Source: JASGCL01 sp965262775
GTDB lineage: Bacteria > Pseudomonadota > Alphaproteobacteria > JASGCL01
DNA: 64,000 bases
NCBI GenBank assembly: GCA_965262775.1
Contig: CBDHFT010000006.1
Location: 124,001-188,000, forward strand
Reading direction: 5' to 3'
The notes below the pieces were generated by a model. That model was not told where the DNA came from, searched no databases, and saw only the letters and a list, made by a program, of their open reading frames with translations. Positions within the stretch are counted from its first letter, which is position 1; every line of letters starts with the position of its first letter. Made by a program: the position numbers and the translations under genes. Shown piece by piece: positions 26,939 through 36,198 of this stretch.

Positions 26939-27616
26939 ATGCCCCAACAGACATTGGTGATTGCCACCCATAACCAGGGCAAGGTTAAAGAATTTATGGC
27001 CTTGCTAGGGGGCGATAAGGTAAAGGTTATGGCCGCTGGCGATTTTTCTATCCCTGAGCCCGAAGAAACAGGCGATAGTTTTACCGCCAACGCTGATTTA
27101 AAAACCATCGCGGTGCGCGATTGGTTTGCGGGGCATAGACCCGAAGCCATGCCAGATTTTATTTTGGCCGATGATTCGGGTTTGTCGGTGCCATTGTTGG
27201 GCGGCGCGCCAGGTATTTTTTCAGCCCGCTGGGCGGGGCGGGATAAAGATTTTTCCGTTGCTATCCAGCGTGTTAAAAAAGAATTGTTAGAAAAAAATAT
27301 AGCGGAAGAAAAAATAAATGCCCCAACCGTGCCTGCCTATTTTTCTTGCGCCTTGTCTTTATGGGTGCAACCCGCAAAAAAATTATTATCGGTGGTCGGC
27401 ACATGCCACGGTTATTTACAATTTCCACCGCGTGGCCAACATGGTTTTGGTTATGACCCAATATTTATTCCCGAACAAGAAATACATACCGCCCAGCGAA
27501 CATTTGGCGAAATGTTGGCCGTGGAGAAAGATAAAATAAGTCATCGCTCGCAGGCCTTACAATTATTAACCGCGGCCTGTTTGGATGGTGCGATTAACTT
27601 TCCCCCTTCAGGCTAG
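26939..27616 (+). CDS. rdgB: Non-canonical purine NTP pyrophosphatase (RdgB/HAM1)
   Basis: About 225 residues. It removes dITP and XTP from the nucleotide pool. VIATHNQGKVKEF at the N-terminus, ILADDSGLSVPLLGGAPGIFSARWAG and the C-terminal HGFGYDPIFIP with SHRSQA are diagnostic. The start is uncertain among ATGs at 26927 and 26939 and a TTG at 26924. In many alphaproteobacteria it is followed by hemW; here the next gene is sufE on the opposite strand. Confidence 0.93.
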   Translation: MPQQTLVIATHNQGKVKEFMALLGGDKVKVMAAGDFSIPEPEETGDSFTANADLKTIAVRDWFAGHRPEAMPDFILADDSGLSVPLLGGAPGIFSARWAGRDKDFSVAIQRVKKELLEKNIAEEKINAPTVPAYFSCALSLWVQPAKKLLSVVGTCHGYLQFPPRGQHGFGYDPIFIPEQEIHTAQRTFGEMLAVEKDKISHRSQALQLLTAACLDGAINFPPSG

Positions 27617-27656
27617 GGGTTGCCATTAGGCAAAACGCCAGGCTCGCGCTTCAACC

Positions 27657-28052
27657 CTATCCCGCGGCGATTGTTTTTATTTTTTGTATCAGGGCGGCAA
27701 AACCATTGCGGCGGGTTTGGCTTAAATGTTCGGATAATTTAATCCGCGAAAAAATATTTTCAAAATCAATTTGTTGCAATTGGGCGCGCGTTTTGTGATT
27801 GGCAATGGCCAACAACAAAGCAACCAAACCCTTGACTATCACCGCGTCTGACGTGCCGTTAAATACAAAATGTCCGTCTTTTTCTTCGGCTATCAACCAA
27901 ACATTGCTCATGCAACCCTTCACCTTATGTTGGTCATTTTGGTAAGCGGTGGGAAAGGGGGGCAGGGCTTCCCCAGCTTCGATAATTGTTTGATAGCGAT
28001 CTTGCCAGTCGGTTAAAGATTCCAGATCCGTGATAATTTTTTCATCAAGCAT
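27657..28052 (-). CDS. sufE: SufE family sulfur acceptor
   Basis: A 131-residue protein that takes persulfide sulfur from SufS and passes it to the SufBCD scaffold. VKGCMSNVWLIAE holds the acceptor Cys, and the N-terminal LTDWQDRYQTIIEAGEALP and the FENIFSRIKLSEHLSQTRRNG block are typical. Its ATG follows directly after the stop of the upstream ORF, so the pair is translationally coupled. No other suf gene is in this window. Confidence 0.92.
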   Translation of the reverse strand: MLDEKIITDLESLTDWQDRYQTIIEAGEALPPFPTAYQNDQHKVKGCMSNVWLIAEEKDGHFVFNGTSDAVIVKGLVALLLAIANHKTRAQLQQIDFENIFSRIKLSEHLSQTRRNGFAALIQKIKTIAAG

Positions 28053-28496
28053 CTATTTTTTGGGAAAGGCAATGACTTCGCCCATTGGTTTTTCTTCGGC
28101 GGCGGTAGAAGATTTTGCAGCATCCTGGCTATCCTGCATCAATTTGTCCAAACGGTTGAATATCGAATCGGCAGAAGATGGCTGGTTAAGGATAGCATCA
28201 AGAGCCTCGTCATAGGCATCGCGCCCGTTGATTAATGGGAACACCGCGTTGTAACCGCCGTGGCGATAACGCAACAGGCTGGATGGTTTGCGAAAAAAAG
28301 CAGTGGGTTGATAACGCCCCGCGTTTTTCCCGCCAGTCGTTTTGCCAAGGTTGTTTTTATTAACCCCGCCGTTGCTGGTTGCATTTTTATTCATGGCCGA
28401 GGTAGAATTTAACCCAGCCCCATTGCCCAAATTGGTGGATAAAGATGTGGCGGATGATGGCGGAATAGAGTTGGGTATTTTTGGTAACTTGGTCAT
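28053..28496 (-). CDS. Hypothetical protein coupled to sufE
   Basis: A 147-residue protein I do not recognise. The first half is Asn/Ser/Gly/Thr-rich and probably disordered. The second half has a compact block (RYRHGGYNAVFPLINGRDAYDEALDAIL) and ends GEVIAFPKK. I chose ATG 28496 because it follows a GAGAG ribosome-like site; an upstream in-frame start at 28550 is less likely. The stop touches the sufE start codon, so it may share a role in Fe-S supply, but this is inference from position. Confidence 0.6.
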   Translation of the reverse strand: MTKLPKIPNSIPPSSATSLSTNLGNGAGLNSTSAMNKNATSNGGVNKNNLGKTTGGKNAGRYQPTAFFRKPSSLLRYRHGGYNAVFPLINGRDAYDEALDAILNQPSSADSIFNRLDKLMQDSQDAAKSSTAAEEKPMGEVIAFPKK

Positions 28497-28635
28497 GGCT
28501 CTCTCTTCTCTCTTCCCAATTCTATCTAAAACCATATTTATTGCAAGCAAAAAATGACTTGTTTTGTTAATTCTTTTTTGTTATGGGGAATGAGTAAATT
28601 ATTTTCTCAAACAATAAAATATAAAGGATAAGGCT

Positions 28636-28929
28636 ATGACTCGCCGCTGTGAATTAACTGGTAAAACATTACAATACGGTAATAAGCGCAGCCATGCCGA
28701 AAATAAAACACGCCGCGTGTTTCGCCCCAACCTGCATACCCAACGTCTTTATTCCGATATTCTCGCCCGCGAAATAAAATTACGCATTTCAACCCGTGCT
28801 TTGCGCACCGTCGACCGTAAGGGGGGTATTGACCAATTTTTATTAGCCACCAACAACAGCAAATTGCCGAAAGAGGCCTTGGCGGTAAAAAAAGCAATTA
28901 TGAAATCGTCGGCCAAAAAAAGCAAATAG
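28636..28929 (+). CDS. rpmB: 50S ribosomal protein L28
   Basis: A 97-residue basic protein of the large subunit. MTRRCELTGKTLQYGNKRSH and FRPNLHTQRLYSDIL are the family blocks, and the alphaproteobacterial C-terminal extension rich in Lys is present. It is a single gene between two reverse-strand groups. Confidence 0.97.
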   Translation: MTRRCELTGKTLQYGNKRSHAENKTRRVFRPNLHTQRLYSDILAREIKLRISTRALRTVDRKGGIDQFLLATNNSKLPKEALAVKKAIMKSSAKKSK

Positions 28930-28958
28930 TGGGCAATAAATAATTACTTGCATAACAA

Positions 28959-29423
28959 TTATTGATGCAATGAATCGGCGCGGTTAAAAAAAGACTGGCT
29001 CATTTTCCTTACCGCTTCCTTAAAAAACGGTGAAAATAATTTTTCCGTAATGAAGGACGAAAATGATAAAGCCACGGCGAAATCAATTTCACATCCTTCG
29101 GGTCCCAGGCTACGAAACTTCCAATGACTATCCATGCTGGCCAATGGTCCGCCGCCAACACCGTATGTCGTGATTTCTTTTTTCTTATCGTCGAAAACCA
29201 CACGCGATGTAAATTTTTCTTGAAGCGATTTAAACCCCACCACCAATTCGGCGACAAAAAAATCGTTACCTGTTACAGCATCCTTGCCATGCTCCATCAC
29301 GGTCGCGGCCAGGCACCATGGTAAAAATGCTGGGTAATCCTCGACATTTTTTACAATATTGTAAAGTTTTTCATCGCTAAATGGCACCACACGTTTTTCA
29401 TGGTGATGGAATTTTTTTGTCAT
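28959..29423 (-). CDS. COQ10/RatA-type START-domain protein
   Basis: A 154-residue protein of the polyketide-cyclase/START fold. It opens with a strand before PFSDEKLYNIVKNVEDYPAFLPWC and has the FTSRVVFDD block and the FSSFITEKLFSPFFKEAVRKM C-terminal helix. Relatives include Coq10, which binds ubiquinone and supports its use by respiratory complexes, and E. coli RatA. In this respiration-rich setting the Coq10 role is the better guess. It is 56 bases downstream of topA and probably in the same transcript. Confidence 0.88.
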   Translation of the reverse strand: MTKKFHHHEKRVVPFSDEKLYNIVKNVEDYPAFLPWCLAATVMEHGKDAVTGNDFFVAELVVGFKSLQEKFTSRVVFDDKKKEITTYGVGGGPLASMDSHWKFRSLGPEGCEIDFAVALSFSSFITEKLFSPFFKEAVRKMSQSFFNRADSLHQ

Positions 29424-29479
29424 GATGGGGCTTGCCTTTTTTTATTTCGCTTTACGATTCAATCTATCTCAATGCTATC

Positions 29480-32233
29480 TTAATGTATGCCAAGGGTTTC
29501 TAATGGTATATCTACCATTTTATTTTTCTTTTTGCCATTTTTTGCTTTGGGTTGTCTAGCCGTTTTTTTATCGGCCCTGTTGCCGCCCGCTGGAAAAGCA
29601 ATCATGGCTAGATCCATGCTAAAAGTTTTTGCATCAATCCCCGCCGCCAATTTGGAAAATTTGCGTTGTTTTTTGCCATCCTTCCCCGGTTTTTGCCATT
29701 CCAAATAATACCCCCAACGTCCCTTTTTTATAATAACATCCCCGCCATCGGGGTGGGTGCCCACAACCCGCGCGTCATTTTTTTTCTTGGGGGCGTTGGC
29801 AATAATATCGATGGCGCGGTTAAGACCAATATCCAACACATTGTCGTCACCCTTCAGCGAATAATAACTTAGCCCCATTTTTAAATAAGGACCGTAGGGG
29901 CCAATGGCGCCAATAATTTCTTCCTTGCTATTGGGGTCAATGCCAATGGTGCGCGGCAAGGATAATAATTTGATAGCAATGGGCAGGGTAATATCGCTGG
30001 GTTTGTAATCCTTGGGGATAGAAGCGCGTTTTGGTTTTTCTTTTTTTATTTTTTTGGCTTTGGCTTTTTTGGCTTTTGGTTTTTTGCCGTCGGTGGTTTC
30101 TTCGGCTGGTGCCTCGGGCATTTCGTCATTCATTATCGATGCTGGGTCGGCGGGCGGCGCATCAAGCGCGCGCTCCACATACAAGCCATAGGGGCCTTTT
30201 TTCATGCTGATATCGCGCCCCATGTCGTCTTGGCCAAGCAAGGCTGGCAAACTTACCCCATCGACCAATTCATCAACCTGGTCTTCCAACGCCAACCGTT
30301 CAAAATTAGCCTTGTAATCGCAACGCGGATAATTGGAACAGGAAAGGTAGGGACCAAATTTCCCCAGTTGCAGGGTTAATTGACCATCGGCGCATTTTTG
30401 GCATTTGCGTTTTTTTTCTTGTTCCGCGCCCTTGCCAAAAATAAAATCGCCAAGCACATGTTGCAATTCGGCTTGAATATTTTCATGCAGGGGTTCTTGA
30501 CTCCCCGCTAATTTTTTGGCGAAGGCTTCCCAAAACTTTCTTAATAATTCTTGCCAATCATATTGGCCATTGGCTACTTCGTCCAGGTCATCTTCCATCT
30601 TGGCGGTAAAATTGTAATTAAAATATTCATCATAAAAACGCGTTAAAAAAGCCGAAAGCACGATGCCGCGGTTTTCGCAAAAGAATCTTTTTTTATCCAA
30701 ACGAACATACTCGCGCGTTTGCAAAATCTTGACAATATTGGCGTAGGTCGATGGTCGCCCAATTCCAATCTCTTCCATTTTTTTTATTAAACTGGCTTCG
30801 CTATAACGCGGCGGTGGTTCGGTGAAATGTTGGTTTTTATGAACGGTCTTAGCCGTTGCGGGGCTATCGGCGGCCAGCGGCGGAATGGTGCGCTCGGCTT
30901 CGTCGGTTTCATCATCGCGCCCTTCTTGGTATAATTTTAAAAAACCGTCAAACACCACAACTTGACCAGTGGCGGTAAGGGTCAGGTTGTTACCATCCAC
31001 CGCGAAGCTAGCGGTGGTTTGATTAAAAATCGCCGATTCCATTTGCGACGCCACGGTGCGTTGCCAAATTAATTTATAAAGCGCAAGCTGATCCGACCGT
31101 AAATAGGGCGCAACGGCATTCGGGGTGCGGGTAACATTGGTGGGACGAATGGCTTCGTGGGCTTCCTGAGCATTTTTGCTTTTTGTTTTATATTGGCGTG
31201 GCACATGGGGCAGATAATTTTTGGCATAATTTTTTTCGATATAACGCCGCGCCGCGCCAATGGCTTCGCCGCTTAATGTTGTGCTGTCGGTCCGCATGTA
31301 GGTAATCAAACCGCCGATGCCGCCGCCCAAACTACCCCCTTCATAAAGTTGTTGGGCAATTTGCATGGTGCGCGACGCGCCAAACCCCAATTTGCGGCTG
31401 GCTTCCTGTTGCAGGGTCGATGTGGTGAAGGGCGCGGCGGGGTGACGGCGAACTTCCTTGCTTTCCAATTTGTGCAACAGGATATTTCCTTTTTCTATCC
31501 GCGCTTTGTAGGCGTCGGCCATGGCTTCATTTTTAATGGCTAGGCGGTCAAGCCTTTTGCCATCCTCGTGGGTTAGGATAGCCGTCAGGGGAACCTGCGG
31601 GCTGGTTGCGCCCTTGCCCGTTGCCAATAATGACGCGGTTAAAGACCAATATTCGGTGCTTTGAAAATTTCTAATTTCCATCTCGCGCTCGACCAACAAA
31701 CGCAAGGCTACTGATTGCACCCGCCCCGCCGAACGACTGCCAGGTAATTTGCGCCATAAGATGGGGGAGAGGCTGTAGCCCACCAAATAATCCAAGGCGC
31801 GCCGTGCCAGATAGGCGGAGATAAGATTTATGTCCAAATCGCGCGGTTCCTTCATTGCCTGTTTTATCGCGCTTTCGGTTATTTCATGGAAGACGACACG
31901 TTTGGGCGTGGCCTGCGGCATTTTTTTGCGGCGGATTAATTCCTGGGCAAGGTGCCAAGAAATAGCCTCCCCCTCGCGGTCGGGGTCGGTCGCCAGGTAA
32001 AGGGTGGTGTCGGGGGTTATAGCATCGGCGATATCGCTTATTTGTTTTTCGCCACGCGGGCTGACCAACCAGGTCATGGCAAAATTGTTGTCAGGGTCAA
32101 CCGAGCCAGTTTTTGTTGAAAGGTCGCGCACATGGCCCATGCTGGCAATAACCCGAAAATCCTTACCAAGATATTTGTTGATGGTTTTTGCCTTGGACGG
32201 CGATTCGACAATAACCAAATTTTTGTTAAACAT
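29480..32233 (-). CDS. topA: DNA topoisomerase I
   Basis: A 917-residue type IA enzyme that relaxes negative supercoils. The Toprim domain has VIVESPSKAKTINKYLG and ATDPDREGEA (81-90), and the catalytic Tyr is Y312 in GLITYMRTDST. One 4-Cys zinc ribbon (CQKCADGQ ... CSNYPRCDYK, about 625-655) is followed by three Toprim-like C-terminal repeats (GPYGLYVE, GPYGPYLK, GRWGYYLE) typical of alphaproteobacteria. A Lys/Ala linker lies between the first and second repeats. Confidence 0.97.
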   Translation of the reverse strand: MFNKNLVIVESPSKAKTINKYLGKDFRVIASMGHVRDLSTKTGSVDPDNNFAMTWLVSPRGEKQISDIADAITPDTTLYLATDPDREGEAISWHLAQELIRRKKMPQATPKRVVFHEITESAIKQAMKEPRDLDINLISAYLARRALDYLVGYSLSPILWRKLPGSRSAGRVQSVALRLLVEREMEIRNFQSTEYWSLTASLLATGKGATSPQVPLTAILTHEDGKRLDRLAIKNEAMADAYKARIEKGNILLHKLESKEVRRHPAAPFTTSTLQQEASRKLGFGASRTMQIAQQLYEGGSLGGGIGGLITYMRTDSTTLSGEAIGAARRYIEKNYAKNYLPHVPRQYKTKSKNAQEAHEAIRPTNVTRTPNAVAPYLRSDQLALYKLIWQRTVASQMESAIFNQTTASFAVDGNNLTLTATGQVVVFDGFLKLYQEGRDDETDEAERTIPPLAADSPATAKTVHKNQHFTEPPPRYSEASLIKKMEEIGIGRPSTYANIVKILQTREYVRLDKKRFFCENRGIVLSAFLTRFYDEYFNYNFTAKMEDDLDEVANGQYDWQELLRKFWEAFAKKLAGSQEPLHENIQAELQHVLGDFIFGKGAEQEKKRKCQKCADGQLTLQLGKFGPYLSCSNYPRCDYKANFERLALEDQVDELVDGVSLPALLGQDDMGRDISMKKGPYGLYVERALDAPPADPASIMNDEMPEAPAEETTDGKKPKAKKAKAKKIKKEKPKRASIPKDYKPSDITLPIAIKLLSLPRTIGIDPNSKEEIIGAIGPYGPYLKMGLSYYSLKGDDNVLDIGLNRAIDIIANAPKKKNDARVVGTHPDGGDVIIKKGRWGYYLEWQKPGKDGKKQRKFSKLAAGIDAKTFSMDLAMIAFPAGGNRADKKTARQPKAKNGKKKNKMVDIPLETLGIH

Positions 32234-32458
32234 GGTCCGATAGTTTGGTAGGGGTTGTCGCTATGAAAAAAGCTTATTCTTTATGTTTTATAGCAATTTT
32301 TACAAATCATTTTTGATAGGGATGGCCTAATTCGTTTTATGGATTTTGATTGCGCAGGACAAAATTTTTTGTTAGGGCTGGCAGATTGAAAGAAAATAAT
32401 AAGTCCGCCATTATTCATAATTCATAGAAAATAACAAACAGAATAGCAACAGCAAAAG

Positions 32459-33517
32459 ATGATGAAAAAATATAAGGTCGCGGTGGTTGGCGCAACGGGC
32501 AATGTGGGCCGCGAAATCTTGGCCATACTTCAGGAACGCCAGTTTCCCTGTTCGGAGGTTTTTGCTGTCGCCTCCGCCCGTTCGGCGGGCAGTATGTTAG
32601 CGATAGAGAGCGAAGACGGCACCAGCAAAGAATATGAAATTCATGATTTGGAAAAATTTGATTTTGAAGGAATAGATTTGGTTTTTTCGTCGCCTGGGGC
32701 AAGTGTTTCAAAAATTTTTGCACCACGCGCGGCGGCGGCGGGGGCGGTGGTGATAGACAACACATCCTACTTTCGCATGATGCCCGATGTGCCGTTGGTT
32801 GTGCCCGAGGTTAACGGCGCGATATTAAAAAATTTTTATCAAAGCAATAGCGGGCGTATTATTGCCAACCCGAATTGTTCGACCATGCAATTGGTGTTGG
32901 CGTTGCAACCTATTCATCATTTATACGGTATTAAACGGGTGGTGGTGGCGACCTATCAATCGGTGTCGGGCACGGGGAAGGAAGCGATGGAAGAATTATT
33001 TAACCAAACCCGCGCGATTTTTAACCAAGAGGAAATTAGCCCCGATGTCTACCCCAAGCAAATAGCCTTTAATTGCATTCCGCATATTGATATTTTTTTG
33101 GAAGATGGCTTCACCAAGGAAGAATGGAAAATGACCGTCGAGACGAAAAAAATTATGGACGATGATTCGATTCATTTGGTGGCGACATGCGTGCGGGTGC
33201 CAGTTTTCGTTGGCCATGCCGAGGCTGTTTTTGTTGAATGCCATCGACCCATCGACCTAGAAACCATAAGGGCCGCCCTGATAGCCGCGCCAGGGGTTGT
33301 GGTGTATGACAAACACGAACCATCGGGTTATGTTACGCCGATTGATGCCGCGGGCGAGGACGCCAGTTTTGTCAGCCGCCTGCGCCGTGACCCCACGGTC
33401 GAAAATGGTTTGGCATTTTGGTGCGTAAGTGATAACTTGCGCAAGGGGGCCGCGCTTAATGCGGTGCAGATTGGCGAAACCCTCATCAAAGATAATTTTG
33501 GCGGCTTACGAGCCTAG
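32459..33517 (+). CDS. asd: Aspartate-semialdehyde dehydrogenase
   Basis: A 352-residue NADPH enzyme making aspartate-4-semialdehyde for lysine, threonine and methionine and for diaminopimelate. VAVVGATGNVGREIL is the nucleotide loop, the catalytic Cys is C140 in NPNCST, and QSVSGTGKEAMEEL and RRDPTVENGLAFW complete the pattern. It is divergent from topA with a 225-base gap. Its stop overlaps the ribosome site of lspA. Confidence 0.96.
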   Translation: MMKKYKVAVVGATGNVGREILAILQERQFPCSEVFAVASARSAGSMLAIESEDGTSKEYEIHDLEKFDFEGIDLVFSSPGASVSKIFAPRAAAAGAVVIDNTSYFRMMPDVPLVVPEVNGAILKNFYQSNSGRIIANPNCSTMQLVLALQPIHHLYGIKRVVVATYQSVSGTGKEAMEELFNQTRAIFNQEEISPDVYPKQIAFNCIPHIDIFLEDGFTKEEWKMTVETKKIMDDDSIHLVATCVRVPVFVGHAEAVFVECHRPIDLETIRAALIAAPGVVVYDKHEPSGYVTPIDAAGEDASFVSRLRRDPTVENGLAFWCVSDNLRKGAALNAVQIGETLIKDNFGGLRA

Positions 33518-33521
33518 GAGC

Positions 33522-34040
33522 ATGATAATGAAAAAAAAATTGGTCATAGGTAAAAAAAATTTGTTAATCATCTTGCCCATTGTGGTGGCGGTGATGGGGC
33601 TAGACCAATTAAGCAAAATGTTGGTGATAGAATATTTGCAAGTTGTCGGGGCGCAAAAAACTATCACCAGTTTTTTTAATTTGGTGTTGTTAAAAAACGA
33701 CGGCATGGGATTTGGTTTTTTGCAGGGCTATAACTTACCACCGATTATTATTATTTTTCTGACCGCGTTGGTTTCCTTGCTCGCGCTTAGCGTGTTTTGG
33801 CAGGCCGATGGCAAAAGATTAAAAATTGCTTTGAGCCTGGCCCTGGCGGGCGGGGTTAGCAATGGGCTTGACCGCCTTACCCAGGGGGGGGTTGTGGATT
33901 TTTTGGATATTCATTGGGGGCAATATCATTGGCCAAGTTTTAACCTGGCCGACATGGCTATATCGCTGGCGATTTTTTTATTATTTTTAGAAATAATATC
34001 AGGGGACGGGCGGCGACGCCATTACCGAAAAAAACGATAA
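33522..34040 (+). CDS. lspA: Lipoprotein signal peptidase
   Basis: A 172-residue inner-membrane aspartyl protease that cleaves prolipoproteins. Four TM segments are visible. The catalytic Asp pair lies in GGVSNGLDRLTQGGVVDFLD and FNLADMAISLAI. I placed the start at 33522 after TAGGAG. An in-frame ATG at 33429 would overlap asd by 89 bases and adds unrelated residues. The C-terminus is Arg/Lys-rich. Confidence 0.93.
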   Translation: MIMKKKLVIGKKNLLIILPIVVAVMGLDQLSKMLVIEYLQVVGAQKTITSFFNLVLLKNDGMGFGFLQGYNLPPIIIIFLTALVSLLALSVFWQADGKRLKIALSLALAGGVSNGLDRLTQGGVVDFLDIHWGQYHWPSFNLADMAISLAIFLLFLEIISGDGRRRHYRKKR

Positions 34041-34118
34041 GGGTAAAGGGATAAGGCCGCGGGTTGACGCAATATTAAACATTGCTAAAAATGACCCGAC
34101 AAGATATAGCGAAATAAC

Positions 34119-34193
34119 GGGTGGTTAGCTCAGCGGTAGAGCAGCTCCTTTACACGGAGGAGGTCGGGGGTTCGATCCCCTCACCACCCACCA
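34119..34193 (+). tRNA. tRNA-Val (anticodon TAC)
   Basis: Acceptor GGGTGGT pairs with ACCACCC; the T arm is GGGGG/CCCTC; discriminator A; CCA encoded. The anticodon loop TTTACAC gives TAC. The outermost anticodon-stem pair (positions 27-43) is G-G in my fold, an unusual mismatch. The accessory genes GtrA, the polytopic protein and the broken methylase follow at once. Confidence 0.94.
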
Positions 34194-34208
34194 AAATTTT
34201 TGTTGGCA

Positions 34209-34685
34209 ATGATAATGGGCAAATATAAAAAAAAACATCAGGCGGGAATAATCAAAAAATTATTCGGTAAATTATGGCAAACATGGTTTAGGTTGAATCG
34301 GCCAATTCGTTTTTTATTGGTTGGCGGTTTTAATAATGTTGGGGCTTACCTACTTTTTCTTTTTTTAATCCACCTGATGGGGCAATCGCATTATCAATTA
34401 GCCTTGATTTTGCAATATGCTTTATTTTCGGTGGTTGCCTTTGCGACTCAAAAAATATTTGTTTTTGCCCATGGTTCTTCTGGGTTGTATCATCTGCTTC
34501 GTCAATATGTCGGGGCATTAACCACGTGGGTGGTTGGTTATGCCATCAATGCTTTGTTGTTGCACCTGTTCGTTGACCAATTTTTCCTGCCTGTTTATTT
34601 GGCGCAATTTTTGGCGATGTTATTTGTTGCCATCGCCAACTATCATGGATTAAAAATCCTTGCTTTTAAAAAAGAAAAAATCTAG
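34209..34685 (+). CDS. GtrA-family membrane protein
   Basis: A 158-residue protein with four TM helices. FLLVGGFNNVGAYLLFLF is the GtrA signature and FATQKIFVF follows helix two. GtrA proteins are thought to flip lipid-linked sugars, or are partners of glycosyltransferases that modify surface polysaccharide. The gene starts 15 bases after tRNA-Val; starts at 34209 and 34215 are both possible and neither has a clear ribosome site. The neighbouring polytopic protein is a likely partner. Confidence 0.82.
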   Translation: MIMGKYKKKHQAGIIKKLFGKLWQTWFRLNRPIRFLLVGGFNNVGAYLLFLFLIHLMGQSHYQLALILQYALFSVVAFATQKIFVFAHGSSGLYHLLRQYVGALTTWVVGYAINALLLHLFVDQFFLPVYLAQFLAMLFVAIANYHGLKILAFKKEKI

Positions 34686-34695
34686 AGTTTGCTAT

Positions 34696-36198
34696 ATGGC
34701 CAAGCAGAAAAATTTTCTTACCAGCAATTGGGGCATGACGCTGGTCATGATCTTGCCCATTATTTTTTATATGTGGTTGGTAAGTTTCTTGGTGCCCATG
34801 ATGGTGGATGATTTTTTCCCTGCGTCCCATAATACTCAGGGCGATTTTTTTAACTGGTCGTTGATTTGGGCGGAATTTAAGAATAGTTATTTTACCATGA
34901 CGGGGCGCGTGGGAATGATTTTTTGGTCGTTCCTATTATTGTCTTTTGGCCGTATGCCGTTTAATCAAGATCCCGCCAATTTTATTCTGGCTGGTATTAA
35001 CGCCGTGGTGTTTGTTGGTTTTCTATGGTCAGTTTACATGTTGGCTTTTGCACGGCGACCCAATTTCCAAAATGCGCGGGACAGGTTTAATTGGGTGATA
35101 TTATTTTTACTCAGCATGACCATTTTGGCGCGCAAGGGGGATACTATTTTTTATATCAGCGGTTATGTTACCTATTCCTGGGCCATGGCCACCATTTTTG
35201 CCTTTGGTGTTTTTTACCGTTTGGCATGGGCCGATAAAACAATATTTCGTTTCAAAAAAAATTCGTGGCAAGAAATTGGCTTTATTGTATTTATTGCCCT
35301 CTTTGGTTTCTTGGCTGGCATGTCTTATGAAATTGGCGGCATCCTTGCCCTGACTTTGTTGTTGCTGGGCTTTATTTACAAATTATTTGTGGTGCGCGAA
35401 AAATTGCCGCGGTGGTGCTACATTGGTTTGATAGGATTCATCCTGGGCTATATTGTTTTAATGACTGCCCCTGGCAACTATATTCGCCTTTCCGATTCTT
35501 ATTTTGACAAGTTTCACCAATTAAGTTTTGTCGATAAATTGTTGCGTATTCCGCATATGGAACGATTATTTTTGACAAGGTTGCGTTGGGTAACGCCATT
35601 CATCGCCATTGCCATTATTTATATTTGGCAAAAAAATATTAAGGTTAGCGACAAAAAATTATTTGGCTCGAAGACCTCTGGTTGGGTTAAATGGTTGCAG
35701 ACATTGATACAAAAAATGGTGAAGCAAGAATTATTTGGCATTGCCATATTGATGATGTTGGCGGGCGTGGCGGGGGCCGCGGCGATAGCATTTAGCCCGG
35801 TGAAAGAAGGGCGGGTGTTTTTTTCTGCAACCTGCTTCTTTATGGTTGGGTTTCTTATAACCATCGATTATTTATGGGCATCCAAAACCTTGTCATATAG
35901 GGCGAAGCGGGTGCTTGCGGCCATTCTGTTGCTCCTTATGTTGTTTGAATTGAACAGGGTGGCATGGCATGCTTATGAATATCGCGTTGCCTACGCCGCC
36001 CGTGAAGCCGATATTAAAGCGCAAAAGGAGAAGGGCGTGATGGATATTATTGTGCCCAGCATGAATTTGAAAACCAAAATGTGGTTTGGCAATGGCGATA
36101 TAGAAGTTGATTGGTTGGCAAAATATTGGGGAGATTTTTATGGTGTGAATTCGATTCGCACCCCAAAGAAGGAAACGAATGAAACGACCGCCAAGTAA
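34696..36198 (+). CDS. Polytopic membrane protein (DUF6056-like, possible GT-C glycosyltransferase)
   Basis: About 500 residues with roughly ten TM helices. The first periplasmic loop after helix one carries an adjacent Asp pair (MMVDDFFPAS), the position where GT-C lipid-phosphosugar glycosyltransferases keep acidic catalytic residues. A later loop has GRVGMIFW. The overall shape resembles DUF6056/GtrC-type proteins that attach sugars to O-antigen. With GtrA directly upstream, a surface-polysaccharide modification pair is plausible. The acceptor and sugar are unknown. I chose ATG 34696; an earlier in-frame start overlaps gtrA. Confidence 0.68.
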   Translation: MAKQKNFLTSNWGMTLVMILPIIFYMWLVSFLVPMMVDDFFPASHNTQGDFFNWSLIWAEFKNSYFTMTGRVGMIFWSFLLLSFGRMPFNQDPANFILAGINAVVFVGFLWSVYMLAFARRPNFQNARDRFNWVILFLLSMTILARKGDTIFYISGYVTYSWAMATIFAFGVFYRLAWADKTIFRFKKNSWQEIGFIVFIALFGFLAGMSYEIGGILALTLLLLGFIYKLFVVREKLPRWCYIGLIGFILGYIVLMTAPGNYIRLSDSYFDKFHQLSFVDKLLRIPHMERLFLTRLRWVTPFIAIAIIYIWQKNIKVSDKKLFGSKTSGWVKWLQTLIQKMVKQELFGIAILMMLAGVAGAAAIAFSPVKEGRVFFSATCFFMVGFLITIDYLWASKTLSYRAKRVLAAILLLLMLFELNRVAWHAYEYRVAYAAREADIKAQKEKGVMDIIVPSMNLKTKMWFGNGDIEVDWLAKYWGDFYGVNSIRTPKKETNETTAK